In this document: positions 7,783 to 19,060 of the stretch, piece after piece
Numbering within the stretch: position 1 is the stretch's first letter
Layout of the letters: every line of letters begins with the position of its first letter
DNA from: Parasitella parasitica
Lineage: Eukaryota > Mucoromycota > Mucoromycetes > Mucorales > Mucoraceae
DNA: 20,425 bases
Assembly: GCA_025201805.1 (NCBI GenBank)
Contig: MU619462.1
Coordinates: forward strand, 1-20,425
Reading direction: 5' to 3'
The notes under the pieces: generated by a model
Database searches by the model: none
What the model was told of the DNA's origin: nothing
The model's input: only the letters and a program-made list of their open reading frames with translations
Position numbers and translations under genes: made by a program

Positions 7783-8495
7783 ATTACCAGCATTAAGCGA
7801 CATGTCCTGATCAGAAGCAGAAGAAGATGGATATATCACATAGTACCAGCTGCCTGGTTTGGCCCTGTTATTTTCGATTTCAGTTTTTTGGATAAAATCA
7901 ACAACTGTGCCAATATCAGCAACATCTAGAACAGCAAATTTCTTGGCTTCATAATCGCGAAATGACTGAACCATAGGTATATTCTTTGTGTATGGTGATG
8001 TTTGAGTGTAATTTCATTGCCTCAACAAAAGCATATAAGCTGCCAGAAGTTTGATCTGAGACAAGATCGAGATTGCACTCAAAAAAGAATAGTGCTTTGC
8101 CAACAAACCAGTGGGGAATTGGCGCACATTGACGATTGACTTTACCAGTCTGATTAGTAAAGGTAATCGCAGTGGTAGTCTATGTGAAATTCTATCTACT
8201 TTTTTCTAACGTTTGAATCAAAGATGATGTATTCACTTCTTCTTTCATCGCCACCACCAGAATTCGATGTATTCTTTTTCTCAAGTAGTGCTGATTGTAT
8301 GAGGTGCGCATCAAACCAAAAGCTTTGACGATCCATTCTACCTCTGTTATCACGTTCAACAGGAAACCTCTCAGGGTCTTTAGCAATGTTGCAAGAGGCC
8401 AATAGCGCTTGCTGATTTTCGTCATTTGCTACCTCCCCAAGACCCCTCCCAATGCCACTATCCAATTCTTGGATGATAAGGCCCGTTTTTCGCAC
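7783..8495 (-). pseudogene. Frameshifted C-terminal part of a transposon-type gene
   Basis: Three consecutive protein-like segments read leftward on the minus strand in changing frames. Segment A (8495-8196) includes DPERFPVERDNRGRMDRQSF and ends at TAG. Segment B (8179-7949) includes IPHWFVGKALFFFECNL and LYAFVEAM. Segment C (about 7974-7783) includes KFAVLDVADIGTVVDFI and SWYYVIYP, and ends at a GTAAGT donor at 7782. A possible 50-base intron joins A to B, but B and C overlap in different frames, so a base has been gained or lost. The order of a Tyr-Phe-Val-Glu segment, an AVLDV segment and a FYV-like strand recalls the region after the catalytic domain in large fungal DDE transposases. This is a family impression, not a proven match. 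Confidence 0.5.
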
Positions 8496-8644
8496 AACTC
8501 AAGAACCCCGAGAATGCCAGCCAACCTGTGCCTGGGGGTATTGACAACGATAAAGCCTGTGATGACCCTGAAAACCATTTCTTCTGGGACTCGTGGGACC
8601 CTTCCAAGGAATTGCATTATGCTTTTAGGTGCGTGGGCTTCTGA
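8480..8644 (+). pseudogene. Acidic protein fragment divergent from the neighbouring remnant
   Basis: Fifty-four codons are open from just after a TAA to a TGA at 8642. The segment contains GPFFAQLKNPENASQPVPGG and FFWDSWDPSKELHYAF, a composition unlikely for noise. A preceding stretch in another frame (about 8436-8478, TPPNATIQFLDD) could belong to the same protein if one frameshift is allowed. It runs away from the minus-strand remnant that ends near 8495, so two dead elements may meet here. Family unknown. Confidence 0.35.
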
Positions 8645-8700
8645 ACATTCCACGTCCATGTATAAGATCAAGTCAAACTAATTCATATTAATTCATACGC

Positions 8701-8706
8701 TTTATT
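8701..8706 (-). terminator. Polyadenylation signal AATAAA of the Zn2Cys6 gene
   Basis: AATAAA on the minus strand lies 80 bases beyond the stop codon of the transcription-factor gene. The position and sequence fit a cleavage and polyadenylation signal. Fungal signals are loose, so this is probable rather than certain. Confidence 0.45.
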
Positions 8707-8785
8707 CTTGAAAGAGGGCATAATAATGGCATATTTACATACATATTTACATTTAAAATCATAGTATTTGTCTCAATAAATCGCA

Positions 8786-11671
8786 CTACCAATAAAGAAC
8801 ATCGGTCGACGTGTTTGCAATGGAATTATCGCCGCTATTAGAATAGTCTATGGCCTTTGGAGAAGATACGAAAGTTTGCTCTTGGCTGTTTCGTTGGTTT
8901 GGCTCGGGTAGGAAGCCAAACAATACGCTTTGCGAAGGCGACATGGGCAAGTCTAGAGACGACATTGGCTTTGAGTGCCTGGGTTGTTGGTCGTAGATGT
9001 AGTTTGACGTTTGTTCAAATGATTTGGAGGTCGAGTTGAGCAAATCAGTTAGTTGCTGTTCTTGCGGCGATGGCTGCGGTTGCTGCTGCTGTAAATTATC
9101 AAAGTAGGCGTTCCATTCCTCTGTGTTTAGTGAAGTAGGCATTCCCCAAAACGCAGTGCCCAAGGGGTCGAATTCTTGCTGTTGGAGTGGGCCAGGAACA
9201 ATGCCAGGAGCCGCAAAGGGATCCATTGTAGGCGCAATGCCCAGAACTGACGTTGAAAAAGAGCGCTGATTGCTATTAGGAAGATTCTTATGTTGGGAGT
9301 TGCTAGAATCCAAGGATGCCGATCTGCCATGCTGAATTGACGGGCGCACGGAAGAGACCTGCACGGAAGTACTAGTAGTCGGTAAATAGAGCGAGAGACT
9401 CGTGCCAAAGTCCTTTTGGGTAGCAGGAGTTGAGTTAGGGGACGAATTGGACGAATTCCATCCGTTATTATAATCAATCGAGATGGGCTGCATTGCTACC
9501 ACAGCCTGCTGCTGATAATCCCTGTTCAGTTCAGGCGAGTTTGGGACCGCAATACACGGAGGGGGACTTGTCTTGTTGTCCAATTTTGGCACGTATTTAT
9601 CAGACTCCAGTTTGATGTCGCGTAAGCCAGCCAACTCGCCCAAGATGTTGCAGCAGCGAGCAGCGTTCATCCAGGTTAATTCCAGGTCATCCAGAGCACG
9701 CATGATTCTGTTGATATTAATCTTGGCATCAAAGGCGCGGTCGGGGTCGGCAGAAGATGCGACTTTGATAAAGATGATCCCGGCAGTGAACACAAAGAAA
9801 ACCGAAAAATTGTGCACAAATCGCAGGTGGTTTTCACCCAGCATGATGTTTACAATGTCCAGAACAGAAGTTGCTGCAGACTCGCAAATTTTGTACGACG
9901 GTAAAGAAATGGGCAGCTGCGATTGCGTTGGGCCCGGGATAAACGAACGATGCAGCAAAATCATGGTAGTGTAATAGGTAAGGTGCAGCTGGCAGATGGC
10001 AGACGGAGGATCAGGCCCCTTTTCGCCTATTTGTGTGTTGGGCAGTTTGTACTGAAGTGCGATGGGCAGGCTGCTGTGCCATTGAAGCAGCTGTCGATGC
10101 AATGTAGTGAGGATTCGGTCAATGTAGTGCGAATCGGTGTGGTGCTTAGCCTTGACAAAGTAAATATTTTTCAGCACGTGGCCCAGAATATCACAAATCT
10201 TGATGTTTTGAGTAAACACTTCCAAGAGCCGAATGGGTGGTCTAGATTGATCTTGGTTAGCGGCTGCGATAGGCTCATCGTCGTCCACTGCCGGGAAAGG
10301 GACGTCGCAATCCTTCTCTTCAAAGTTGGGTGCACGGCCATAAATAGCACTGGTAACTCTATCCACAATGTAGCAGCACCAAAACACCCGTTTCCTGCGG
10401 TCTCTTTCTTCGGGTGAGATGTTCCAATGATCACAGTTGCGATTGAGGCCCAAATCTTGAGCCATGCGAAAAGCCATACCGCTGTACAGCCATGCTCTGG
10501 CAGATTTCATAGCGCCTTGCTGGTGGCTGGCCATTAATAACAGCGCCTGCACGGTAGATATTTTGGGGGTGTCGTAATAGTCATCCAGTAAACATTTAGC
10601 CCTTTCGTAAAAGATGTCACCGGCGGTGTCAGGTGCATGCGGATCAGATCTCACACGTTCATCAGAGGATACTCGTGATGCAATGGCGTAAATTGCATTC
10701 AAAAGAAGGGGAGAGACAGGCTCGAGTGGCGATGAAGAGCAGACCAAGCGCCTCTTGTAGAACATGGGGAGCACAGGGTAGAAGTGGGTAAAGTAGAGTG
10801 TAATCAAGTGCTCAGACAGGTCTTTTGGCGGCAGATCAAGCGGATCAACATTGGAATATCGCCGTTTGCGAGATGACTGATACAAGTTCTGATCTACTTT
10901 GAATTGATGAGCGTATCCAGAAAAGTGAAAAGCGCCATTCTGGTAGGTGCGGCTGTCTGATAGCAGGTAGAATCCAGAAGATTTACCGAGGTAGCGGACC
11001 CCGCCGTTCTCATCCATCGACAGCTGTCCTGCGCTATCAATGGCAGGCGATCCAGAGGCTGAGGTATCTTGCTCACCAGGAAATTCGCTGTAGGTCAGCG
11101 TTGGACTGTCAAACAAAGGAGACAAAGGTGAGGCCATTACAGTATCGGTGTCTGTCTTGGAAGATTGCGTGCTTCGCCGTTGTCTACGTTGAGGTCTTCC
11201 ATTGATCTTTTCACCAGCGGGAGTCTCCAGCGGAGATTGCAGCTCCTTGATCAATTCCAAGGCACGAGGATCGACCTGATCGTCCTTTACAAGGTCGTTT
11301 AGGTAGGCCTCTAGTTTATGTAGCCTGTTTTCAATGGCTTCAATGTAGCCTTTGGGAGGACCTCTCTGATTGAAGCTTCTTTAGTTTGATTTCCGAGAGA
11401 GTTCGTCGTAGTAATAGTGACTCACCTTTTTAGTAGTATCTTTGTATGAACAATCCAAGTGGAAGGCCTGGCAATTCCCACAGACAGGAGAAGCCCCATC
11501 ACACTTGATCTTCTTTTTTCTGCATAGATCACTAAAGAGAACGTTAAAAAGTTGTTAACTGATGGATCTCGGATGGCGAATAAATGTGGGGTAAAGCCAA
11601 ACAAAAGAAACTTACCATGCACGACTCACTCTCTGTCGCTTGTTTGTTGCTTCATCACTGCTAATTGACAT
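8786..11671 (-). CDS. Zn2Cys6 fungal-type transcription factor (three exons, 913 residues)
   Basis: Exons are 11671-11616, 11531-11426 and 11365-8786, with introns of 84 and 60 bases (GTAAGT...TTTAG and GTGAGT...TCAG). The spliced frame is 2742 bases. A Zn2Cys6 binuclear cluster occupies residues 19-46 (Cys 19, 22, 29, 36, 39, 46) and should bind DNA in the nucleus, usually at CGG-type half-sites. Next come the linker KRGPPKGYIEAIENRLHKLE (54-73), likely leading into a dimerising helix, a YLGKSSGFYLL motif (179-189), and a fungal_trans middle homology region at about 237-490 with RAWLYSGMAFRMAQDLGLNR. The C-terminal third is Ser/Pro/Gln-rich with a QQQQ run near 812 and may activate transcription. 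The first ATG gives the normal short N-terminus before the cluster. Target genes cannot be deduced; the type includes carbon and amino-acid regulators. Confidence 0.95.
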
Positions 11672-11690
11672 TGTATCGATTGACAATAAA

Positions 11691-11735
11691 AACAAAAAAA
11701 AAAAAAGAATGAGAGAAAGAAACAAGGTATTTATA
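11691..11735 (-). promoter_or_regulatory. Core-promoter-like TATA element and pyrimidine tract of the Zn2Cys6 gene
   Basis: On the minus strand TATAAATA (11735-11728) is followed by TTTCTTTCTCTC and a run of 13 T (11706-11694), then the ATG at 11671. The TATA element is about 64 bases before the start codon. The layout suits a fungal core promoter with a pyrimidine-rich initiation region. No transcript data were used. Confidence 0.42.
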
Positions 11736-12431
11736 TCTTTGATAAACTGTTATAAAGGGGAAAAAAATAAAAATAAAAAATGGAGATTTTGAATGTCGAT
11801 ATCACAAACTCAGAAGGTTACTTTTTTGCCTTCAATGTAAAGTGCTATCGATGCGTTTCCGTATATTTATTATAACCAGAAAAGATCCGGGATTTGTTTA
11901 TCTGCACTTTGTATGCTGCAATGGTACGAATAAGGCTATTTCTGATGTTATAACTTACTATAATCGTATTTATACGACGTTTAGCCAATGCTCCTCAAAA
12001 TTAATCATCAGCCGAAAATGGTTAATTTGGCCTCTTTGGAGAATTAAAAAAACAAGGCGCATTCTTGTATGACCTCATACCAGACTTTTCATCGTGTTTG
12101 TTGATGGCAATGCTATCGTCCGCCTTGTAATGTCTAAACAGATTCGATTTTTCATTTTCTGATCTGTCCAGAAGAGAGAGAAAAAAAAAAAAGGAATCTT
12201 GAACAACTCTTTTATTCGCGGCAAATGTCTTGTGCTGATGAACTGAAAAACAAAACACTCGGGAGACAAGCAACATAAAAAGTGCCAAGATTAATAGATT
12301 ATAATATCAAAACTGAGGCGCCCCATCTATAATTTTCCCTATTTTTGACATTTATATTTTTGAAACTGATAACGACACTAAACAAACAAGAGGAAGTATC
12401 AACAAAGGCTAAACAATTTGGATAAAAGTGA

Positions 12432-12824
12432 ATATATAGATATTTTTGGAAAATAAGGAGTACAGTAGGGCCTATCTACCAGCACCATCTCAAAGGCAAC
12501 TTGGTTTTGAGTTATAATGTACAAATCTGGTGTGATAGCAATACCAAGGCTGTATACAACTACCCAAAGGCCAGATGTCTTGCAGTTTTACAAAAATATC
12601 GTCCGTGCATCATCATATACAAAAAGTTGACCGACAAGGAATTTCGCGGTTTCCAACGTCGTCAAACAGATGAATTTGTCGAAAATTATGGCAATAGCAA
12701 TACTCTCGCTTGTGATTTTAACGCAAATTCTCAAATGTCAATGATGGAATTAGCAACTTTAATAAAAAGGGAAGTAAATTATATACTTTTTCAAGAGAGA
12801 GAGTTGCGAACAACCCTAGCTTGA
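12432..12824 (+). pseudogene. Orphan 131-codon open stretch without a start codon
   Basis: The frame is open from just after a TGA at 12429 to a TGA at 12822. It has no ATG in its first hundred or so codons; the first methionines are near the end (MSMMELATL). The predicted sequence is mixed and protein-like, for example DKEFRGFQRRQTDEF and LACDFNANSQ. The length is notable for AT-rich DNA. It could be an exon of an unannotated gene, a dead gene or a transposon fragment. I recognise no family. Confidence 0.3.
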
Positions 12825-13014
12825 AGCATTGAGCTAGTGCTAGTAGTATTCCGATTGGGAGCATTTGCCTTGAACACATTGAACAACGTTCAGAGCAGTT
12901 TTCACATCACTGTACTAAGCCCTCTTTAATGCTTAATTTATGTTGAAGAATTTTTTTCAGTCCGTGTGCCAAGTGGTACAATTTGCATGCCATTTTAAAA
13001 CAAAACCAAGGCCC

Positions 13015-13280
13015 TTCCAAGTGAGTAAACTGATTATCGTCCCAACTCAACTTTTTTTTTTCATAGCTAGCATTTTGAAAATATTTGACAAGGAAGGTCG
13101 GACTCAAGCCAATAGATCGAAATTCCAGATACAGGATTGTACTCTCTCTTCAAGTCTTACCAAGTAAGAACTTGAAAGGCCAATCCGATCTCTTGGTAAG
13201 TGTAATGATAATTTGTCAAAAAATATTGGCGCTACCTTCAAGATAAGCTTTTTGAGGCTAGCAAGTTTACTCACTCGGAA
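13015..13280. repeat. Diverged inverted duplication
   Basis: The sequence at 13015-13031 recurs inverted at 13264-13280 with 16 of 17 bases identical (core GAGTGAGTAAACT or AAGTGAGTAAACT). Moving inward, both arms then carry an AATATTT...GACAA block (about 13078-13091 and 13214-13227) and an AGATCG block (13114-13119 and 13186-13191). Translated outward to inward, both arms give F-x-V-S-K-L followed later by F-D-K. The central part also holds the perfect inverted 9-mer CTTACCAAG / CTTGGTAAG. The arms are therefore old copies of one sequence facing each other. Confidence 0.5.
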
Positions 13281-13567
13281 TGCCCCCTCTTCTTCAACAA
13301 AGGTTGTGGCCACTTTTTCCTTTGTTCATCGATTACTATCGAGGAATACGGCTTTTTTTTTTTTTGATTCATGGCATATACCATCTAGCAAAAAAATACT
13401 GAAAAATTTACATGGATTGAAAATTTCTTCAATTTTATTTTCGAGCATTAAACGCATTGTATTACATGGTATTTTTAGATAGTATTTGGTGCACTGCCTA
13501 TTTGTTTAGATTACATAATCACCAATGATTTGTTATCGTCATACGTGCCATAAGCTGTATGCACACT

Positions 13568-16500
13568 CTAAGCATCATTAGTGGCGATAGTAGTTTCGTT
13601 GTTGGTCTGTTGGATCAACATAGTCAAACGACGGAGGCGCTTCAGGTTTAACTACAAGGGATAACATGGTTAGTATTTTGTCCTTGCTGACTGCTACCAT
13701 ATATTGTCACATACCCAAGATGGCAAATATATCTCAGCTTTGGTGTATCTTGGAACAGGGATCTCAAACGGGTTGGAGGTGTTCTCAATAGACACAGAGT
13801 CCAACAGAAGCACATCGCTCTTATCTCCGCTGACGACGTGGGATGCAACTGCTTTGAGTATTTCAGGTTTGACGGGGTTTTCATAATCGGCAGTGTAGTA
13901 TTGAGAGATCAGCTTTTGGATCTGTGTAGGCGAGAGGATCCAGCAAACGTCGTAGATATTTTCGATATCTTCCAATGTCGCCTTTTTGAACTGCAGTAAT
14001 TTAGTCGTCTGCATCAGATGTTCCAATTGAAGTGCTCCTTCGGGGATATCATGACTCTTGCACCACTCCTCAATTCTTGTGATGTTGTATTGGATTTGCA
14101 TTGCTGCCAAACAAACGTCAGGTTATTTATAACCAGCTAATCTCAGAATAACCTTTCTTACCTCTCTTCCATGAGCAAAAGTTCTTTCTCATCAGTAAAT
14201 CGTTGAATGCAGTGACACCAATCAGCTTCAACAGTTCAGTGAGAGCTTGCGTTGCAACAGATTGTTCAATGTAGTAGCACTTCATGGTACGCCAAACCTT
14301 GTTTAAAAAGTTTAAAAGATCATCCATCGAGTAACTTGGCTGAGAAGAACCGATTAAAAGCTTGTTGAAGAAACGGCCATTATCGCTAGTGATGAATCCC
14401 GGTAAAGACTGGCCTTCGACCACGGCAGGAATGACCATCTTGCTCAAATGCTTTTTAATTTCCTTCATCCACGCATGGAAAATATTGTCCTCCAAACACT
14501 GCATCTCAAACTTGATAGTCTCCATCAATTTGCTGAAATCATGTCTTCCGACAGTCTTGCGTTTATCTTGATACAGCTCTTGGTCAATCTCCACATGCGC
14601 AATGCAGATCAATGACAACAGCTCGTGCACATTGGTCAACCAGAAGGTACATGGTACCACGGCATCTTCGTCAGAGAAGCTCAAAAACTGCTTCTGGATC
14701 GTGTCCATCACGTTAAACAAGAGTCTCTCCGATTCCTGGACATAGCCCAGATGCCACATTTCATTTACACAGACACTAATAGTGTGTGCAGGGAACAGGA
14801 TTTCCTTTTGAGAGGGCGGGTTTTGCAGCGTAGGTAAGGGCATTTTGACAGATTTGATCAGACCTTGTAGGATTTCTTCCTGTAGTGCTTCTTCGTTGCG
14901 CAAGAGAGCGTGTATCTCGTCTTCAGGACTTTCATCAATGGTGCCTGCTAGTCCTCCTGTAGATTTATTAGCCATAAGTGCGCCCACATGATCAATAGAA
15001 GTAGGGCGAGGATTCTTTCGATGGTCCTCGGCATTTCGAATGTTATCAATCGAGTTCTTGAGTCGGCTTCCATTGGCCATGTCCGCAGAACTGTTGCGGC
15101 GAGCGCGACGATGGTTAGGGACAGGCAAACTGGGGCTGTTACTGCTGCTGACGGCAGGTGGCGGTACAGGCGAGCGACTTCTATGACGAGCTGCTGCAGA
15201 CTCTGGATCCAAGGAATTAGGCGAGGGTGAGACATTACGCATGCCAGGCGCAGGCGAGATGGCACGCAACGCATTATTAGACCCTTGCCTGCGGGGAGCA
15301 TGAAGAGCTTGCGATAACTGAATCTTGAGCGCTGCCAGTTGGCTTCGTAATTCTGCCACCTCTGCTTCGTCGGTTGCGTGTTTAGCACGTTCATCAGCTT
15401 CTTCAAGATTCTTGCGCAACGAAGCGCTTTCTGCTTGTTCAGCCTCCAGCTGGCTCTTGGTCTGCGTCAGTTCGCGATCCTGACTCTTGATCTTTTCCGT
15501 GGCGACGCGATGTTCGCTGGTAACAGTAGCCAGTTCAGCTTGCAAGGCATCATGCTGCTCTTTGGGAACAGTAGGTTCCTGTAGCTTCTCATCAAGGCTT
15601 TTAGCGCGACGCTCCAATTTCTCATACTTGTCTGTCCAGCTCTTTATTTGAGCCTCCAATTGTACTGCACGCTCGTTAGCCAGTTTCTTTTCATCACGAA
15701 CAGCAGTGAGCGTTTGTGTCAGCTCAACAACCTTGTTCTCGAGCGCATACGACACCTCTTTGAAATGGCTGACGGAGCGAGCCTCGGTTCGTAAAGCAAA
15801 CAGCTTTTTGCGAGCAATGTTGCGACGAACGCAGGACTGAATATGAATGATGACCTCTCTTTGCGTCTTGTAGCTTTTTCTTGCAAACCATCCGCGAGCA
15901 AGCCTTTGGATTTGAACAGCTGCGTGGTTTTCGCGCAGGGCAACATAATTAAGTCTGGCCAGATAGGAGCGACTCGCAGTCTGCAGTTTAAGGATAAACG
16001 CTTGCTTGGAGAGGAATTCCTTGCGAGCAGTGTATCTGCGCCAGTGTTTTTGGATGGCAATGGCAGCTTTGTCTTGACGCAATACTTGCATTTGAGCTAC
16101 TGCAATCTTGCGACGGGCAAAACATTGGATCTGGATAGCCAGCTCCTTGGTACGCACATAGCGAGTGCGATAGATAAAACGCCTCATGTGCTTTTGTAAT
16201 GTAACAGCACATTCGTTGAAGCGATCAGATCTTAACTTTTCCAAGTAGGCCAACTAGAGATAGGAAATGCGCATTTAGAGCAGCTATATACACTAGCAAA
16301 AATCAAACTTACCTGTCCTGCTCGGAAAAAGATCTTGGTAGTACCGACTTGGAACTTGTCTTGGTCCTTGATCGAGTTGTCCAGGATGACTGAGCATAGC
16401 TGTCTTACTTCTGGCTTCACCTTGGGGTCCCAATGTTTAGATGATACAAGCGCAAAGTATCGATCGGCGAACTCTTCAAATGTCCATCGCGACGGGTAGC

Positions 16501-18995
16501 CTGCACAACTGATGCGGATGGTTTCTAGCACACCACAAGCACGCAGCTGAGATAGCACCATGCTGGGATCAAACTCCCATGCTACCTTGGCTTCGTTAGG
16601 TTTAATACAACGGATATAATGGACATTTGTGCCACCAATAGTTTCCATAAGGTTGATTAACGATAATTTGAAAATGGAGCCAAGGGTAGGTTTTCTCGCA
16701 ATCATGCTCATACGCTTGTTGTTCTCGGGCTGTTTGAAAAAGAAAAAAAAAAAAGGCAAAGGTGTTAAACACTAGCCATACACTGTGCAAAGTAAACTTA
16801 CAATGGGGGTGGGATTATTAGCTGCTGCTTTGTCCAACACCTCAACCAAGAAATCAAAGTCGGAACCTTGCAAAAGTGCTAAATGCTCGTCAGGCACGGT
16901 ATCCTTGTTCTTGTCGATAAAGCTTTCAGCTTCGTACTGCACATCCAAAGCATAATGAGCAATGGTAAACGCGTTGTTCGAGAAACGTGGCTTTTTGAAA
17001 TAGTTCTTGAAATTAGGGCCTTCAAAGTTGGAATAAAGTTTCTGGACAAAGCCTTGATCCGATCCAGAAGGTAAGCGAGATTCCTAACATGACAACGTTA
17101 ACGCACCACGGAAACCGCACAAGAGCACTATAAGCTTACCTCATCCAGTAGCGACAAAATACCCAGCTTTGCCTCTATCAGTTCAATACACTTTTGGTTG
17201 TCGCTGAATTCGATAAAGGTCCAGTTAATCTTTTCCCTGACATACTCTTCTTGCTCCAGTTTGAACACATGTTGGTTAAACTGCTGCTGCAGCTTTTCGT
17301 TTGCATAATTAATACAAAACTGTTCAAAGGAATTCTTTTTAAAATGCTCAAAGCCATAGATATCGAGCACACCGATGAAATTAGCCACTAGAGAGGCGTT
17401 GGGACATGATAGGCTCTCGTTTGTTACAGAAACCAGCCACTCAAACAGATTAGCGTACACATATTTTGCTACAGAGTCCTTTACAACGTGTGCCTGGGCC
17501 GGGCTAAGGTTTGTAACGATCTTTTCCGAGCGAGTGACAATTTGTTTACGGACGATCCATTTTCTAAAATCAGCAGTTTTGATACCAAGCAAACGAGTGG
17601 TGGTCAACAGGGCTCCATCTGTTTCAGATAGCATAGCATCGCCACGGCCTGTGATCTGAATATTACCCAAGTGCAGCAGCGCTGCCAACAGCCGAAATAT
17701 CTTCCACTGCAATTGTACAGAGAGGCCGATCGTAGATAGTGCTCGTTGCGTAGTTTCGAATTCTGCAGCATCGTCAACGCCAGGAATTACTCCAGTACCA
17801 CTCTGATTCAAATAATGAAATTGACTATAATCACCAAGTTCGAACTCCTTTTTTTCTGACAGAGGAATGCCCGCGCAAAGCTGTAGCGATCATGCATGCA
17901 ATGATGATGAGTTTTTTTTTTGTGTCATAATGGATAGTGCCCTTACCTGGTAAAAGATATGGTAGTTTCTCTCAATCTCAGGCTGGTAGATCAAACGAGA
18001 GCGCTCTAGCAGGTAAGTCCTGATCTTTGCGCCTACAATATTGGCCTCATTATCAAACTGGATTTCAATGTATTTACCAAATCTAGAAGAGTTGTCGTTT
18101 CGAGTCGTTTTAGCGTTACCGAATGCTTCCATGATGGGATTAGTAGCTGTGAATTACACCTTGTGTATTAGTAAATAATGCTCATCAGGTGCCATTTCCA
18201 CACAAAAGTTACCCAAGATCTGTTCTTCTACTTCTGTCATGCCTCCGCTTGATTTCTGCTTTTTGCCCTGCGACTCCTGATCATCTGCAGTAGCAAAATA
18301 ACGCATAATATACTTTGCGCTCACTGTTTTACCCGCACCACTCTCACCAGACACCACAATAGTTTGATTTACTTGCTCACGAATCATGCAACGATAAGCG
18401 TCCTCTGCAATAGCAAATAAATGCGGCTCCAGTTCGCCTCTTCGTCTGCCTGAATACTGTTGAACAATGTCCGGATCATATAGAGCTACACGGTCAAAAG
18501 GATTTACTGCAATCAACACAATACCAGAGTAGGTATAAATCAGACGCTGCATATAACGAGTGCGGATCGTGTTTAAAACTACAGAGTACATGAGTCATGG
18601 TATTCAAACTCTCACGCACACTCTCACTTTATTACCTGCTGGCTCATTTAGATAGCTAAGATTTGTTAAATCGTCCGTGTACTCCATCTTTGGAGGATTT
18701 CGAAGTGGTGGCAGTAGCGATCCGCTATTCTTTTCAACTTCCTTGATAGTAGATTCAAAGACATATTCCTATTATTTGTTTAGAATATGCAAGTGCCATT
18801 TAATATCACGTTGTATTGTATGTTTGTATACAGTACACATACTCTTTCGTCATTATCGCTCTGAAACACTAAGCGAATTTTATCGCCCTGAACTGCATTT
18901 GAGATACATGTTGTGGATACCCAAGCTTCTCTGTCGTCTTCAAACCAAGCTTTTGTCCCCTGAGTATAGACCTCGACTGCTTGAAGGACGTTCAT
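13568..18995 (-). CDS. Class V (dilute-type) myosin heavy chain, ten exons, 1618 residues
   Basis: Actin-based motor for moving vesicles and organelles toward sites of polar growth. Exons: 18995-18843, 18768-18636, 18578-18213, 18146-17947, 17880-17140, 17083-16802, 16729-16313, 16253-14162, 14103-13715, 13651-13568; all nine introns (56-74 bases) are GT-AG and the total is 4857 bases. The motor spans about 1-765: SH3-like N-terminus, P-loop GESGAGKT at 173-180, switch [10 protein letters not shown] at 234-242, switch II DIYGFE at 457-462, and the HYIRCIKPN and [15 protein letters not shown] segments. Six IQ motifs (about 778-913) should bind calmodulin-like light chains. A coiled coil (about 930-1083) gives dimerisation, then a Ser/Pro-rich linker and a globular cargo-binding tail with the DIL domain (about 1205-1600). 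All catalytic motifs are intact. The start matches the usual short N-terminus; the frame is open further upstream but lacks an ATG. Confidence 0.97.
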
Positions 18996-19060
18996 TTCTC
19001 TTTCAGTTTGGCGTACAAGCTTGTGCAGAAAATTATGATTTATTCTTTTTTGATAAAAAG

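Larger units (their letters stand above)
11736..13567. other. Intergenic region between the two host genes
   Basis: About 1.8 kb upstream of the transcription factor and downstream of the myosin gene. It includes one orphan plus-strand frame (12432-12824) and a diverged inverted duplication (about 13015-13280), both listed separately. The remainder is AT-rich with homopolymer runs, and no RNA gene was found. Confidence 0.5.

Noticed and set aside
9573-10417. Plus-strand frames of 133 and 164 codons
   Set aside because: They lie wholly antisense to the transcription-factor exon 3, including its fungal_trans region, and their sequences are not protein-like.
13104-13313. 69-codon minus-strand frame as a small gene
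   Set aside because: It begins with GTG, not ATG, and is better explained as part of the inverted duplication at 13.0-13.3 kb.
14948-15406. 152-codon minus-strand frame inside the myosin gene
   Set aside because: It is an alternative frame of exon 8; the myosin frame with the coiled coil and linker is clearly the coding one.
16602-16790. Minus-strand frame reading through a poly-T tract before myosin exon 7
   Set aside because: It reads intron 6; the canonical acceptor CAAACAG at 16730 joins motor-domain sequence in frame.
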